Assembly (NCBI RefSeq): GCF_042686125.1
Contig: NZ_JBHUOV010000001.1
Location: forward strand, 620,001 to 684,000
DNA length: 64,000 bases
Origin: Oceanihabitans iliipiscarium
GTDB lineage: Bacteria; Bacteroidota; Bacteroidia; Flavobacteriales; Flavobacteriaceae
Direction of reading: 5' to 3'
Within the stretch, counting starts at the first letter, position 1, and each line of letters begins with the position of its first letter. Shown here piece after piece: positions 52,921 through 63,000 of this stretch. The notes under the pieces are model-generated. The model saw nothing but the letters and a program-made list of their open reading frames with translations, was not told the origin of the DNA and made no database searches. The position numbers were made by a program, and so were the translations under genes.

Positions 52921-54362
52921 TGTTAAAAAGAAAAAAAACCAAAATAGTAGCCACATTAGGACCAGCAACAAGCACAAAAAAAGTTTTAAAAGCCATGCTT
53001 GATGAAGGTGTTGATGTGTTTAGAATAAACTTCTCTCATGCAGATTATAATGATGTAAAAAAACGCATCAAAACAATAAGAGAACTCAACGATGAGTTTG
53101 GCTATAACGCTGCAATTTTAGGCGATTTACAAGGACCAAAATTGCGCGTTGGCGCCATGAAAGGCGATGTTATTGTTAAAGAAGGCGATGAAATAATTTT
53201 CGCTACTGGAGAGCGTTTTGAAGGCACAAAAAAACGTGTCTATATGACTTACGATCGTTTCCCACAAGACGCCAAACCTGGAGAGCGTATTCTACTTGAT
53301 GATGGAAAACTTATTTTTGAAGTCCTTTCTACAGATAAAAAATCTGAAGTCAAAGCTAAAGTGATTCAAGGTGGACCTCTAAAATCTAAAAAAGGAGTTA
53401 ACCTTCCCAATACCAATATCTCACAACCAGCTTTAACCGAAAAGGATATTGAAGATGCTATTTTTGCTATAGAGCAAAAAGTAGATTGGATGGCCTTGTC
53501 TTTTGTTCGTCATGCCGAAGATTTAATGCAACTTGAAGAATTGATACAAAAACATAGCGATCATAAAATTCCTATAATTGCAAAAATCGAAAAGCCTGAA
53601 GCTGTAGAAAATATAGATAAAATTGTGGCGTATTGCGACGGACTTATGGTCGCTCGTGGTGATTTAGGCGTTGAAATTCCAGCAGAAGAAGTGCCGCTTA
53701 TCCAAAAGCAGTTGGTCTTACGCGCCAAAAAAGCAAGAATCCCAGTTATTATTGCCACACAAATGATGGAAACCATGATTTCTAGCCTCACACCAACACG
53801 AGCAGAAGTTAATGATGTGGCCAATTCGGTTATGGATGGCGCTGATGCTGTAATGCTTTCTGGTGAAACTTCAGTCGGACAATATCCTGTGCAAGTAATA
53901 ACGCAAATGGCTAACATTGTAAAAAGTGTTGAAGATTCACCCTTAATTCAAGTACCTCATTTACCACCTCATATTCGTACCAAACGTTACATTACAAAGT
54001 CTATTTGTTATCACGCAGCCAATATGGCTAACGAAATTAACGCCAAAGGTATTTCAACACTTACAAATAGTGGATACACCGCGTTTCAAATTTCTGCGTG
54101 GCGACCAGCAGCACATATTTTAGTTTTTACATCTAATAAGCGCATTTTAACCCAACTCAATTTACTTTGGGGCGTAAAAGCATTCTTCTATGACAAGTTT
54201 GTGAGTACAGACGAAACCATTGAAGATGTAAATGCCATAGCTTGTAAAAAAGGCTACCTCGAAGAAGGCGATATGTTAGTGAGTTTAGCTGCAATGCCTA
54301 TTCAAGAGAAAGGAATGGTGAATACTTTACGCGTTACAGAAATTACGAGTTGTAGTTTTTAG
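52920..54362 (+). CDS. pyk: Pyruvate kinase
   Basis: Final ATP-forming step of glycolysis, phosphoenolpyruvate to pyruvate. 480 residues. N-terminal KIVATLGPATS; metal and PEP sites around MALSFVRHAEDL and KIEKPEAVENID, with MVARGDLGVEIP; the cation loop NDVANSVMDGADAVMLSGET. Coupled to the IPExxxVDY gene by a one-base overlap. Followed by a REP-like element that separates it from dinB. Confidence 0.98.
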   Translation: MLKRKKTKIVATLGPATSTKKVLKAMLDEGVDVFRINFSHADYNDVKKRIKTIRELNDEFGYNAAILGDLQGPKLRVGAMKGDVIVKEGDEIIFATGERFEGTKKRVYMTYDRFPQDAKPGERILLDDGKLIFEVLSTDKKSEVKAKVIQGGPLKSKKGVNLPNTNISQPALTEKDIEDAIFAIEQKVDWMALSFVRHAEDLMQLEELIQKHSDHKIPIIAKIEKPEAVENIDKIVAYCDGLMVARGDLGVEIPAEEVPLIQKQLVLRAKKARIPVIIATQMMETMISSLTPTRAEVNDVANSVMDGADAVMLSGETSVGQYPVQVITQMANIVKSVEDSPLIQVPHLPPHIRTKRYITKSICYHAANMANEINAKGISTLTNSGYTAFQISAWRPAAHILVFTSNKRILTQLNLLWGVKAFFYDKFVSTDETIEDVNAIACKKGYLEEGDMLVSLAAMPIQEKGMVNTLRVTEITSCSF

Positions 54363-54367
54363 AATTT

Positions 54368-54468
54368 GGGCGTTTTTTTGTGTGACACAAAAACCACGCT
54401 TTCCGCTATATCTTTTTATACTGTACTTGATTCAGTATAAAAAGGATGCCGCTGCAATCGTTAACGCA
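54368..54468 (+). repeat. REP-like structured intergenic element, copy C
   Basis: GGGCGTT start and TTAACGCA end are complementary. Inside: a perfect hairpin TTTTTGTG/CACAAAAA (54375-54393), the block CGCTTTCCGCTATATC, a second perfect 11-bp hairpin TTTTTATACTG/CAGTATAAAAA (54413-54443) and AGGATGCCGCTGCAATCG. Lies between convergent pyk and dinB. Same architecture as copies A and B; no terminator T-run needed. Confidence 0.75.
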
Positions 54469-54501
54469 GATTCAAAGAATTTAGAGGCTTTAGTGTAAGA
54501 T

Positions 54502-55608
54502 TTAAAATTCAAATTTTAATTGAACACTTACTTCTTTCTCCTTTTTAGTCAGCGTTTTTTTCGTTTTTTCTGTGTTGAGATTAGATAAAGAAATACCAAG
54601 CAATCTAACCGAATTACTCAGTTTTTCTTGATACAGTAAGTCTTTAGCAGTTTCAAGAATAATACTTTTATCACTTATAAAATAGGGTAAAGTCTTACTT
54701 CTAGTTTGTAAGGTGAAATCACTATATTTAATTTTAAGTGTAATTGTTTTCCCTGCGACCTTACTTTTATGTAAACGTTTCGAGACTTCTTCAGCAATAT
54801 GCTCTAATTTTTCCAACATAAAGATTTCAGAAGATAAATTTTCATTAAACGTACGTTCTGCAGCTAACGATTTTCGTGTTCGGTTGGGTTTAACCTCGCT
54901 AGTATGAATCCCACGAACAATATAATAATACGATTTCCCAGACTTTCCAAAGTGCTCTTCTAAATAGGCTACAGATTTTGATTTTAAATCCTTTCCAGTA
55001 AAAATGCCTTTTTGATACATTTTTTCAGCGGTAACTTTACCAACACCATAAAACTTCCTAATGTCTAAGTCTTCTAAAAATTGTAACACATCTTCTGGAT
55101 TAACGGTTTTTTGTCCATTAGGTTTATTATAATCGCTCGCGACTTTAGCAATAAATTTATTAATGCTAATGCCTGCAGAGGCTGTTAACCCCACTTCTTT
55201 AAAAATACGCTCACGAATCTCTTTCGCTATTAATGTGGCACTCGGATTTCCCTTTTTATTTTCTGTAACATCTATATAAGCTTCATCTAAAGACAAAGGT
55301 TCAACCTTATCTGAGTAGTCATAAAATATTTTTTTTATCTGTTTAGAAATTTCTGAATAACGTTCAAATCGAGGTCTTACAAAAATAAGTTCTGGACAAT
55401 TTCGTCTTGCTTGCATGCCGCTCATGGCGCTTTTCACACCAAATTTTCGTGCTTCATAACTTGCAGCACTAACAACACCACGTGTTCCACTGCCACCAAC
55501 AGCAATAGGTTTTCCTTTGAGTTCAGGATTATCCATTTGCTCTACAGAGGCATAAAATGCATCCATATCAACATGAATAATTTTTCGTATTGGTAAATCG
55601 CTAGACAT
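54502..55608 (-). CDS. dinB: DNA polymerase IV
   Basis: Y-family error-prone polymerase for translesion synthesis. 368 residues. Catalytic aspartates in IIHVDMDAFYASVEQ and LSLDEAYIDVT; PIAVGGSGTRGVVSAASYEAR fingers; little-finger domain from about 240. Ends QLKFEF, which may be the beta-clamp-binding tail (QLxLF-like). Divergent from the lysoplasmalogenase gene. Confidence 0.96.
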   Translation of the reverse strand: MSSDLPIRKIIHVDMDAFYASVEQMDNPELKGKPIAVGGSGTRGVVSAASYEARKFGVKSAMSGMQARRNCPELIFVRPRFERYSEISKQIKKIFYDYSDKVEPLSLDEAYIDVTENKKGNPSATLIAKEIRERIFKEVGLTASAGISINKFIAKVASDYNKPNGQKTVNPEDVLQFLEDLDIRKFYGVGKVTAEKMYQKGIFTGKDLKSKSVAYLEEHFGKSGKSYYYIVRGIHTSEVKPNRTRKSLAAERTFNENLSSEIFMLEKLEHIAEEVSKRLHKSKVAGKTITLKIKYSDFTLQTRSKTLPYFISDKSIILETAKDLLYQEKLSNSVRLLGISLSNLNTEKTKKTLTKKEKEVSVQLKFEF

Positions 55609-55683
55609 AATGTAAATTTAGACATTATCTGTCTTTTAATTTGGGCATCTCGAACTTTTGAATGTAAAATATTTATTTAAAAT

Positions 55684-56346
55684 ATGAAAAAGAGGACACA
55701 CTTAGTCTTAATTGTTATCTCTGTAATACTCACAATAACCTCTGTATATATAGAGCATAAGATAATGCACTTTATTTTCAAACCATTGTCGACAATTCTA
55801 GTTATACTTTTACCTGTACTATACGCTAAGAACACTTTAAAACCCTATAAAAACATCATATTATTAGGCTTAATATTCTGCCTTATTGGAGATGTGTTTT
55901 TAATGTTTGATAGTTATTTTGTTTTTGGACTAGCTTCTTTTTTAATTGGTCATGTTTTATTTATATATGCCTTTACGACGATAAATGGGTTTTCAAAAAA
56001 CATAAAAACTCTAATTCCATTATTAATGATAGCGAGTATTATCTTTTTTAATTTAAAAAATCATTTAGGTGATTTACTTATACCAGTTATATTATACATT
56101 ACATGTATTGTTCTTATGGCTTGGCAAGCCATAAACCTATATGTTTGGAAAAAGGAATATGGTTTTTTGCTAATTACTATAGGCGCTTGTTTATTTATGG
56201 TATCAGATACTGTTTTGTCTATTGGTAAGTTTATATCTGATTTCACAATAGCACAATTTTTAATTTCTTCCACTTATTGGTCTGCAATTGCATTAATTGC
56301 TTTATCAACAATTTATATTAATGACAAATCAAAATCACATATCTAG
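55684..56346 (+). CDS. Lysoplasmalogenase (YhhN/TMEM86-like)
   Basis: A 220-residue integral membrane protein with about eight predicted helices. Family signatures: LKPLSTIL-like KPLSTILVILLPVLY near residue 33, GLIFCLIGDVFLMFDSYFVFGLASFLIGHVLFIYAF (acidic residue in a helix, GHxxF/Y) and a later SDTVLSIGKF. Hydrolyses the vinyl-ether bond of lysoplasmalogens in the family; function here is inferred. The stop overlaps the CYTH start by 26 bp. Confidence 0.83.
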   Translation: MKKRTHLVLIVISVILTITSVYIEHKIMHFIFKPLSTILVILLPVLYAKNTLKPYKNIILLGLIFCLIGDVFLMFDSYFVFGLASFLIGHVLFIYAFTTINGFSKNIKTLIPLLMIASIIFFNLKNHLGDLLIPVILYITCIVLMAWQAINLYVWKKEYGFLLITIGACLFMVSDTVLSIGKFISDFTIAQFLISSTYWSAIALIALSTIYINDKSKSHI

Positions 56347-56818
56347 TATAGAAATTGAACGTAAATTTTTAGTAACTTCAAATGTTTTTAAAGATCAAGC
56401 GTACACACACACGCCTATCACGCAAGGCTTTTTAAGTACAAATAAAAAAAGAACGGTTCGTGTAAGGCTAAAAGGAGAACAAGGGTATTTAACCATAAAA
56501 GGAAAATCATCTGCAAATGGTTTGTCCCGATTTGAATGGGAAAAAAAAATCTCTAAAGATGAAGCTAAACAACTGTTAAAGCTTTGTAAAAAAGGTATTA
56601 TCGATAAAATACGATACGAAATCAAAGTTGAGAATCATATTTTTGAAGTCGATGAATTCTTAGGAGATAATACAGGTTTAGTTCTTGCAGAAGTCGAATT
56701 AAAATTTGAAGATGAGTCATTTCCAAAACCAGATTGGCTTGGTAAAGAAGTTACAGGAAACCCTAAATATTATAATTCACAATTAAGTAAACAACCATAT
56801 AAAAACTGGAAATTATGA
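56321..56818 (+). CDS. CYTH domain protein (class IV adenylate cyclase/triphosphatase family)
   Basis: A 165-residue triphosphate-tunnel-metalloenzyme-type protein. The EIERKFLV motif near the N-terminus is the diagnostic EXEXK-like motif; further RVRLKGEQGYLTIK and FEVDEFLGDNTGLVLAEVEL supply basic and acidic tunnel residues. Probably an inorganic tri-/polyphosphatase. The start at 56321 is preferred over an in-frame ATG at 56297. It overlaps the preceding gene by 26 bp and the next by 4 bp (ATGA). Confidence 0.88.
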   Translation: MTNQNHISSIEIERKFLVTSNVFKDQAYTHTPITQGFLSTNKKRTVRVRLKGEQGYLTIKGKSSANGLSRFEWEKKISKDEAKQLLKLCKKGIIDKIRYEIKVENHIFEVDEFLGDNTGLVLAEVELKFEDESFPKPDWLGKEVTGNPKYYNSQLSKQPYKNWKL

Positions 56819-57360
56819 GACAGATTATAGTTTTAATTTTTGCAGCCATCACTCTTATGGCATGTAAAAAAGAATCGAATATTACTAGTGAAGAGATTAA
56901 AGATGATATAAGTACAGTCCCAAAAACTGAAGTTGTTGAACAAATTATTGAAGAAATAGAAGAGGTCAAGCCGTCTGTAGCCGAACTCAAAGCACAGCTT
57001 ACTAAAGACGGATTTCAGATTTTTGATTATGTTGATGAAGAAACCAAAGACACGATTTTGATGCAACAATATTTTATAGCTTTTTTAAAGCGTGGACCCA
57101 TAAGAAATCAAAACGAAGAAGAAGCTAAAATTTTACAAGAAGAGCATCTTAATCATTTAGGAAAGATGTATGATTTAGGTTATGCAGATATTTCTGGACC
57201 TTTTGGTGATGATGGCGATATACGAGGCATAACTATTTATAATGTACCTACTCAAAAGATGGCAGATAGCTTAGCAAACTCTGATCCCATGGTAAAAGCA
57301 GGTCGATTAGAAATAGAAATTCATCCATGGTGGGCAGCCAAAGGTTTTTCGTTGCGTTAG
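56815..57360 (+). CDS. YciI-like domain lipoprotein
   Basis: A 181-residue lipoprotein: MRQIIVLIFAAITLMAC, then an acidic spacer (to about 90) and a C-terminal YciI-like domain (QQYFIAFLKRGPIRNQNEEE, LQEEHLNHLGKMYDLGYADISGPFGDDGDIRGITIYNV). The HLNHL segment supplies the family's conserved histidines. YciI domains are normally cytoplasmic, so a lipoprotein version is unusual. Coupled to the CYTH gene by ATGA; convergent with pbpC one base away. Confidence 0.78.
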   Translation: MRQIIVLIFAAITLMACKKESNITSEEIKDDISTVPKTEVVEQIIEEIEEVKPSVAELKAQLTKDGFQIFDYVDEETKDTILMQQYFIAFLKRGPIRNQNEEEAKILQEEHLNHLGKMYDLGYADISGPFGDDGDIRGITIYNVPTQKMADSLANSDPMVKAGRLEIEIHPWWAAKGFSLR

Positions 57361-57361
57361 A

Positions 57362-59713
57362 TTATATTGAAACTTCAATCCATCGTTTAACTTCATTCCC
57401 TAACTCATCTACTACAGTAATGAGGTGTTTCCCTACTTTTGGGCTAATAGCCATATCATGAATGTCTTTTGTCGTACCTAAAAAGATGTCGTTTATATAC
57501 CAAAACAATGTCGTTTCTGGCTTAGAATGTGCAATTTTTAAAATGAGTTCATTGGTCTTTCCATCAAAATCTTTTGGCAAGAAGACCGTTGTGGTTTCTT
57601 TAGGGTAAATGAATTGCATAGAGGCTGCATAATCATCTAAGCAATCATTTCTAAAAGGCGGTAAAGGTTTATAAAACGGATTTTTCGTTTTGTAATAAAA
57701 CGCCATTAAAGGTGGTAATACAAACCAAGACTTGTTTACAATGTTGTTGATATTTTCGCAAGATGAATTGACTTGATACTGTTCGTTTTGGTCTAAATGA
57801 ATTAATACATGATATGGACAAGGTTTTGTTTTCAGTCCACTATTTTGAATGTATTTAAGTTCGGTGTTTTCGCAAGTTTCAGTCGCGCGAAACCCACTTT
57901 TAATACAAATATCAACTTCTTGCATGTCATCAAAAGGTTTTGAAAACCAGTCGCTATTTGGTAAAAGATCAAAAACATCAAATAAAATTGGAGCCGCTGT
58001 TTGTACACCAACTAAACCTGGTCGTCCTTCACCATCAGCATTACCAACCCAAACACCTACCACGTAATCTTTGGTCGTCCCAATAGCCCAAGCATCACGA
58101 AAACCAAAACTTGTTCCTGTTTTCCAGGCAATGGGTTTAGAACCATCAAAAAACTCCCAATTTTCGTCATTTTCTGGCCTATTGACTTCCTTTAAACTTT
58201 CATAAGTCAGATAAATGGAAGCTGCGTCAAATAATGTTTTTTCAGGGCTTTTTTTTCCGAAATCTATGCTTTTTGAAGCCAAAAACGTAGGTTCACAAAA
58301 TTCATTTGAATAATACTCACTAGAGTTTTCAGTATAATGATTTAATGTAGAAGACAATGAAGCATAGCTCTTACATAAGTCCCAAAGATTACTTTCTGCA
58401 CCTCCAAGAACTAATGTTAAACCATAATGATTTGCATTATACTTGAGGTCTTTCAACTTTAATTCTTTTAAATAATGATGAAATCGATCAAGACCAAAAC
58501 TTTGAAGCATTCGAACCGCTGGAACATTTAACGAACGAGATAATGCACGACTTGCAGGAACAGCGCCATCGTATTCTTTATTGAAATTTTCAGGAGTATA
58601 GTTTCCAAATTGAGATGGTACATCTGCAATTAAAGTATTAGGTAAAAGATCTCCAGAATCTAACATGGCAGCATATAAAAAGGGCTTTAAGATACTTCCT
58701 GTACTTCTAGGTTTGTCAACGATGTCAACATCTTTTTGATGAGTTTTGTCAGTTGGCGAATTTCCTACATAAGCTAAAACTTGACGCGTTTTTACATCTA
58801 AAACTAAAACAGATATATTGTGAATTTCGTTTTGTTTTAATAGGTTGTAATGGGTTTTTACAATGGCATTGGTTTGTTTTTGAAGACTTAAATTAATGGT
58901 CGTTTGTACACGTTGTCCATAATTTTTTTTAGCTACTTTTTGTAATAAGTGTGGCGCCGTTTGTGGCAATGGAAATGGTTTTTGTGGCAAGCCTTCAGCA
59001 ACAGACAAATTGTAAGTTAATGTATCAATAATGCTTTTATGAAGCAGTTTTTTAAGTAAGCGGTTGCGTTTTTCTATTAAGAGTTTTTGGTTTTTACCAG
59101 GATAGATTAAGCTTGGTGCATTTGGTAAGACCGCCAAAGTAGCACTTTCTGCCCAAGAGAGTTGATTGACATTTCTGTTAAAATAGCGCCATGAAGCTGC
59201 ATCAATGCCAACAACGTTTCCACCAAAAGGTGCATGACTAGAATAATAGGTTAATATTTGTTCTTTGCTTTCGCGGAATTCCAATCGTGTGGCTAGAATA
59301 AGTTCTTTAATTTTTTCTAAATAAGTTCTTTGTTGACCTTTTCTAGATAAACGAATGACTTGTTGGGTGATGGTACTTCCTCCACGTTTTATTGCTCCAG
59401 ATTTCACATTGTCACGAAGTGCTTTAAAAATAGAAATAGGATTAAACCCAGGATGTTTGTAAAAGAATTCATCTTCAAATTGAATAATACACGTTTTAAA
59501 TTTCTCAGGAATACTGTCGTTTTGTGGAAATCGCCATTGACCATCTTTAGCAATTTGAGCACCTAATAATTCATTATTAGCACTTGTTATAACAGTCGCT
59601 GTAGGATCTTCAAAAAGCTGTTTGGGTAAACAGAAATAGTAAGCCGTTAAAAGCACGACTAATACAGCTGATTTAATTTTGTGGCGTTTTATGTAAGCTA
59701 TTATTTTGTTCAC
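57362..59713 (-). CDS. pbpC: Penicillin-binding protein 1C
   Basis: Bifunctional glycosyltransferase-transpeptidase. 783 residues, TM helix near the N-terminus (IKSAVLVVLLTAYYFCL). Glycosyltransferase motifs QFEDEFFYKHPGFNPISIFK and RGGSTITQQ. Transpeptidase: SxxK STGSILKP, SxN SRSLNVPA, KTG WKTGTSFGFRDAW. C-terminal BiPBP_C domain (about 680-783). Overlaps the monooxygenase-like gene by 4 bp (ATGA). Usually paired with alpha-2-macroglobulin, as here. Confidence 0.95.
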   Translation of the reverse strand: MNKIIAYIKRHKIKSAVLVVLLTAYYFCLPKQLFEDPTATVITSANNELLGAQIAKDGQWRFPQNDSIPEKFKTCIIQFEDEFFYKHPGFNPISIFKALRDNVKSGAIKRGGSTITQQVIRLSRKGQQRTYLEKIKELILATRLEFRESKEQILTYYSSHAPFGGNVVGIDAASWRYFNRNVNQLSWAESATLAVLPNAPSLIYPGKNQKLLIEKRNRLLKKLLHKSIIDTLTYNLSVAEGLPQKPFPLPQTAPHLLQKVAKKNYGQRVQTTINLSLQKQTNAIVKTHYNLLKQNEIHNISVLVLDVKTRQVLAYVGNSPTDKTHQKDVDIVDKPRSTGSILKPFLYAAMLDSGDLLPNTLIADVPSQFGNYTPENFNKEYDGAVPASRALSRSLNVPAVRMLQSFGLDRFHHYLKELKLKDLKYNANHYGLTLVLGGAESNLWDLCKSYASLSSTLNHYTENSSEYYSNEFCEPTFLASKSIDFGKKSPEKTLFDAASIYLTYESLKEVNRPENDENWEFFDGSKPIAWKTGTSFGFRDAWAIGTTKDYVVGVWVGNADGEGRPGLVGVQTAAPILFDVFDLLPNSDWFSKPFDDMQEVDICIKSGFRATETCENTELKYIQNSGLKTKPCPYHVLIHLDQNEQYQVNSSCENINNIVNKSWFVLPPLMAFYYKTKNPFYKPLPPFRNDCLDDYAASMQFIYPKETTTVFLPKDFDGKTNELILKIAHSKPETTLFWYINDIFLGTTKDIHDMAISPKVGKHLITVVDELGNEVKRWIEVSI

Positions 59714-60018
59714 GAATTAAAGTCATACTCACGTTCTACTTTGCAAATTCTAACATGGTACCAATTGTACCAATCTTGTCTTCCTTTAAGCTGAGCCACT
59801 AGATGTTCATTGTGTTGCTTCCATTTTTTGATAGCATCTAAGCTTTCCCAATAGCTTATGGTTAGGCCAACATCATTTCTTGCGGAATCTATTCCTAAAA
59901 ATCCATCTTGTTGTTTTGCTAGAGCTTCCATTTTTTCAGCCATTTCAGCATAACCTTCTATATTTTCATTTTGAGTTGAGGTGAAAATGACTGCGTAATA
60001 GGGTTTAAATTCTTTCAT
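59710..60018 (-). CDS. Antibiotic biosynthesis monooxygenase-like (ABM) domain protein
   Basis: A 102-residue dimeric alpha/beta-barrel protein: KPYYAVIFTSTQNENIEGY, MEALAKQQDGFLGIDSARND and ISYWESLDAIKKWKQHNEH. Could be a monooxygenase or heme-degrading-like enzyme; no exclusive motif decides. The start at 60018 is preferred over an in-frame ATG 24 nt upstream that lies inside the A2M gene. It sits between A2M and pbpC and overlaps pbpC by 4 bp, so all three are co-transcribed. Confidence 0.82.
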   Translation of the reverse strand: MKEFKPYYAVIFTSTQNENIEGYAEMAEKMEALAKQQDGFLGIDSARNDVGLTISYWESLDAIKKWKQHNEHLVAQLKGRQDWYNWYHVRICKVEREYDFNS

Positions 60019-60025
60019 AAAGTTA

Positions 60026-63000
60026 TTATTTAGTGACTTCAATCCAACGACCTTTTGTTCTTACTAAAAATTCATTATCATACATGGCTTCAGCTTGTAC
60101 ACCTGGTAAATAGTAGGTGCCAAGATACGATGCATTTAACATCACATTAAACGTTTTGGTGTCGTATTTTCCTTTTTGAGGCAAATCGAAATAGAAGTTT
60201 ACACGATCATCACGAATATCTGTAAAACGTGCCTGACTTGTCGTTGCGCTCCCAAAATCTGTAAAACGTGTATTGATGATTTCCCAACCTGAAGGAAAAA
60301 TTTGTGTTAAAGCCACATCATTAATGCGTTCATTTTTAAGATTACTCACTTTAACTGTTGCCACAAAATCTTGTCCTTGTTGTAGCTTTGAGATATCAAT
60401 CAGGTTTCCTTTTACATCTTTATATACCACAGAAACACTAAGTCCGCGTTGCTCGGTCAATTCTTCACCTAAAGGGAGTTTCCCAGAGTTTAACACACGA
60501 ACATAAATTACATTGCCTTGATTGTTCTTAAAAGATAATGCATTGCTTCCTTCCTTAATTATAAGGTCTCGTTGTGCAATAGCGCTTTTGGTATTAATAG
60601 ATTCTGATTCTCCATTAATAGTATAGTCAAGCTTTAGTGATTTTCCGCCATTGGCCTCTACCATTTTTGCCATGGCTAATAAGCTATATGCTGCAGTTTG
60701 TGTGCTCATCCAACGGTTACTAGATAAATCTTTTGCGATTGTTTTAGAGAGTTCTCTAGCGCGTTGATCTTTTGTAATAACCATTGTTTCTAATGCCATG
60801 GCACGATTTCTATCTCTTGAACCATAAGTGTAGTAGTTATATTTAGGCACTTTAAATTCAATATTGGCCATTTTAGAAATTTGGGCACTTGCTTCTTTTT
60901 GTCCTGCTAAAGCATAAGCAGCAGCTAAACGCCATTTGGCTTCATTAGAAATTTCTGTGAATTCACGTAAACGATTCATGGCACTTAAATCTGGACTACC
61001 AGCTAATGCTAATGTGTATAACCTGTATGCTTGTGCTAAATCAGAATTATAGACTTTATAGCTTGGCCTCCAATCACGAGCCGCTTGTTTTTGATAAGCG
61101 ATCCAATTACTTTTAAAAGTGAGCGGAAGCACAAAGCCTTTCTTTTCAGCTTCAATCATAAAATGACCAGCATAACTCGTTCCCCAATCATCAGCAGAGT
61201 GTTCTCCCATCCAATAACTCATACCTCCATTGGGTCTTTGGAAAAAGCCTAATCGTTTGATGCCATTTTCTATATTGGATTGAATTTCTTGTTTCTTTTT
61301 ATGTGTTAAATCGAAAATGTCATTTAAATATAATTGAGGAAACACACTCGATGTTGTTTGCTCTACGCAACCATGAGGATATTGTACTAAGTATTGTAAG
61401 CGTTTTGAGAAATCCATTGGAGGCATGGTTGAAAACTCAACGGTTGCAGTGTTCGTTCCATGAACGCCGAAGGTTGAAAAACCTAAAGTTTCAGATGCAT
61501 TTGCTTCAAGGGTTTGATCTAAAGTAACAGAAGATATAGGGTTTGTGTTTATCACATCGAGCTCCACTTTATAGGTAGATTTTTCGCCATTTCCAGACGC
61601 GATAACTTCAACAGTATTAACACCTTTAGCTTTGCTAACATCTAATTCAAAATAAGCCATTTGCTCATCGGGTTTCAAAAAAGCTAAAGATTGATTTTTG
61701 TTGCCAACCACAGAAATACCATCACTTAAATTTAAACTAATAGTTACATTCTTCACATTAGGCTCCATAGCAAAAACAGTTACAGGAAGTGTTACTTTTT
61801 CACCTGGACTTAATTTCCGCGGAAGCGTTGCCAATACCATTAATGGTTTTTTCACCTGAACAGTTTTATCTGTACTGCCATAAGCTTCCATAGAAACATC
61901 TCCAGCAACGACCATTGTTCTTACAGATCCAATATAATTTGGCATTTTAATTTTATGAGTTTTATCTTCATTAGAGTTGAGTTGAAAAGGCCCTAAAAAT
62001 GTCACAACAGGTTTAAAACGATTTGCTTTTTTATTTTTGCCTTTTGCAGCACTACCATCTCCACCAATAGCAAATACTTGATCAATACTTCCAGAATAGG
62101 CACCAATAACATCGTCAAAAATATCCCAAGTTTTTACACCTAAGGCTTCGCGTTTGTAAAATTCATCCCAAGCATTTGGTGTTTTGAATCGTGTTAAATC
62201 GAGTAAACCTTCTTCAACCATAGCAATAGTATAGGTCATTGATTTGTTGTTTTTTTCTGAGACAACAACCTCAAATTCTTGTTCTGGACGCAAAGTATTT
62301 GGCATTTTAATTTCTGGCTCTAGCTTAGTGCTTGGGTCTTCGACCATTATAGGAATGACACCATAAAGTCGAATAGGTAAATCGTTAGCAGTAATCGCAT
62401 GAGGTTGTAAAAGTGAAATATTTACAAAGACATTGGGTGCCATTTGTGAAGTTATAGGAATATTAACAGTGGTTTCTCCAGTTGCTGTTTTTACCCATTT
62501 ATATTCGAGAACTTCTGTACCATTTTCTATACTTATTAATGCGCGACTTTCAGGGCTAGAAGGGAAGGTTATTTTAGCTGTTTCTCCAACATTATAATTT
62601 TCTTTATCTGCAGCAAAAGCTAATATTTTTGCCGCTTCTTTATCTCCATAAGGCACATACCAATTTTTATAGAAATAAGCTGTTCGTCCTGTAGCATGAC
62701 CACTTTTTGGATCGATGACACGAATTAAAAAACGCCCTCTATCACTTTCAGGAATATTTAAATTGAAACTGGTTTTCCCATCTGCATCTGTATCGAGCTT
62801 CATGTTTTTATAAGGCTGATGATACGAGCTTGAAGTATAAGAAGCTAAATCATCATAAGAAGAATTCCACCACCAACGCCAATTTATTTTGTAGATTTTC
62901 ACTTCTAAACCACTTCTTTTTAAGGGTTTGCCTTGAGCATCTACGACTACAATATCAAAGGTTTGATTCTCATCTGTAAAAAAGGAGCCATAAGCATTAC

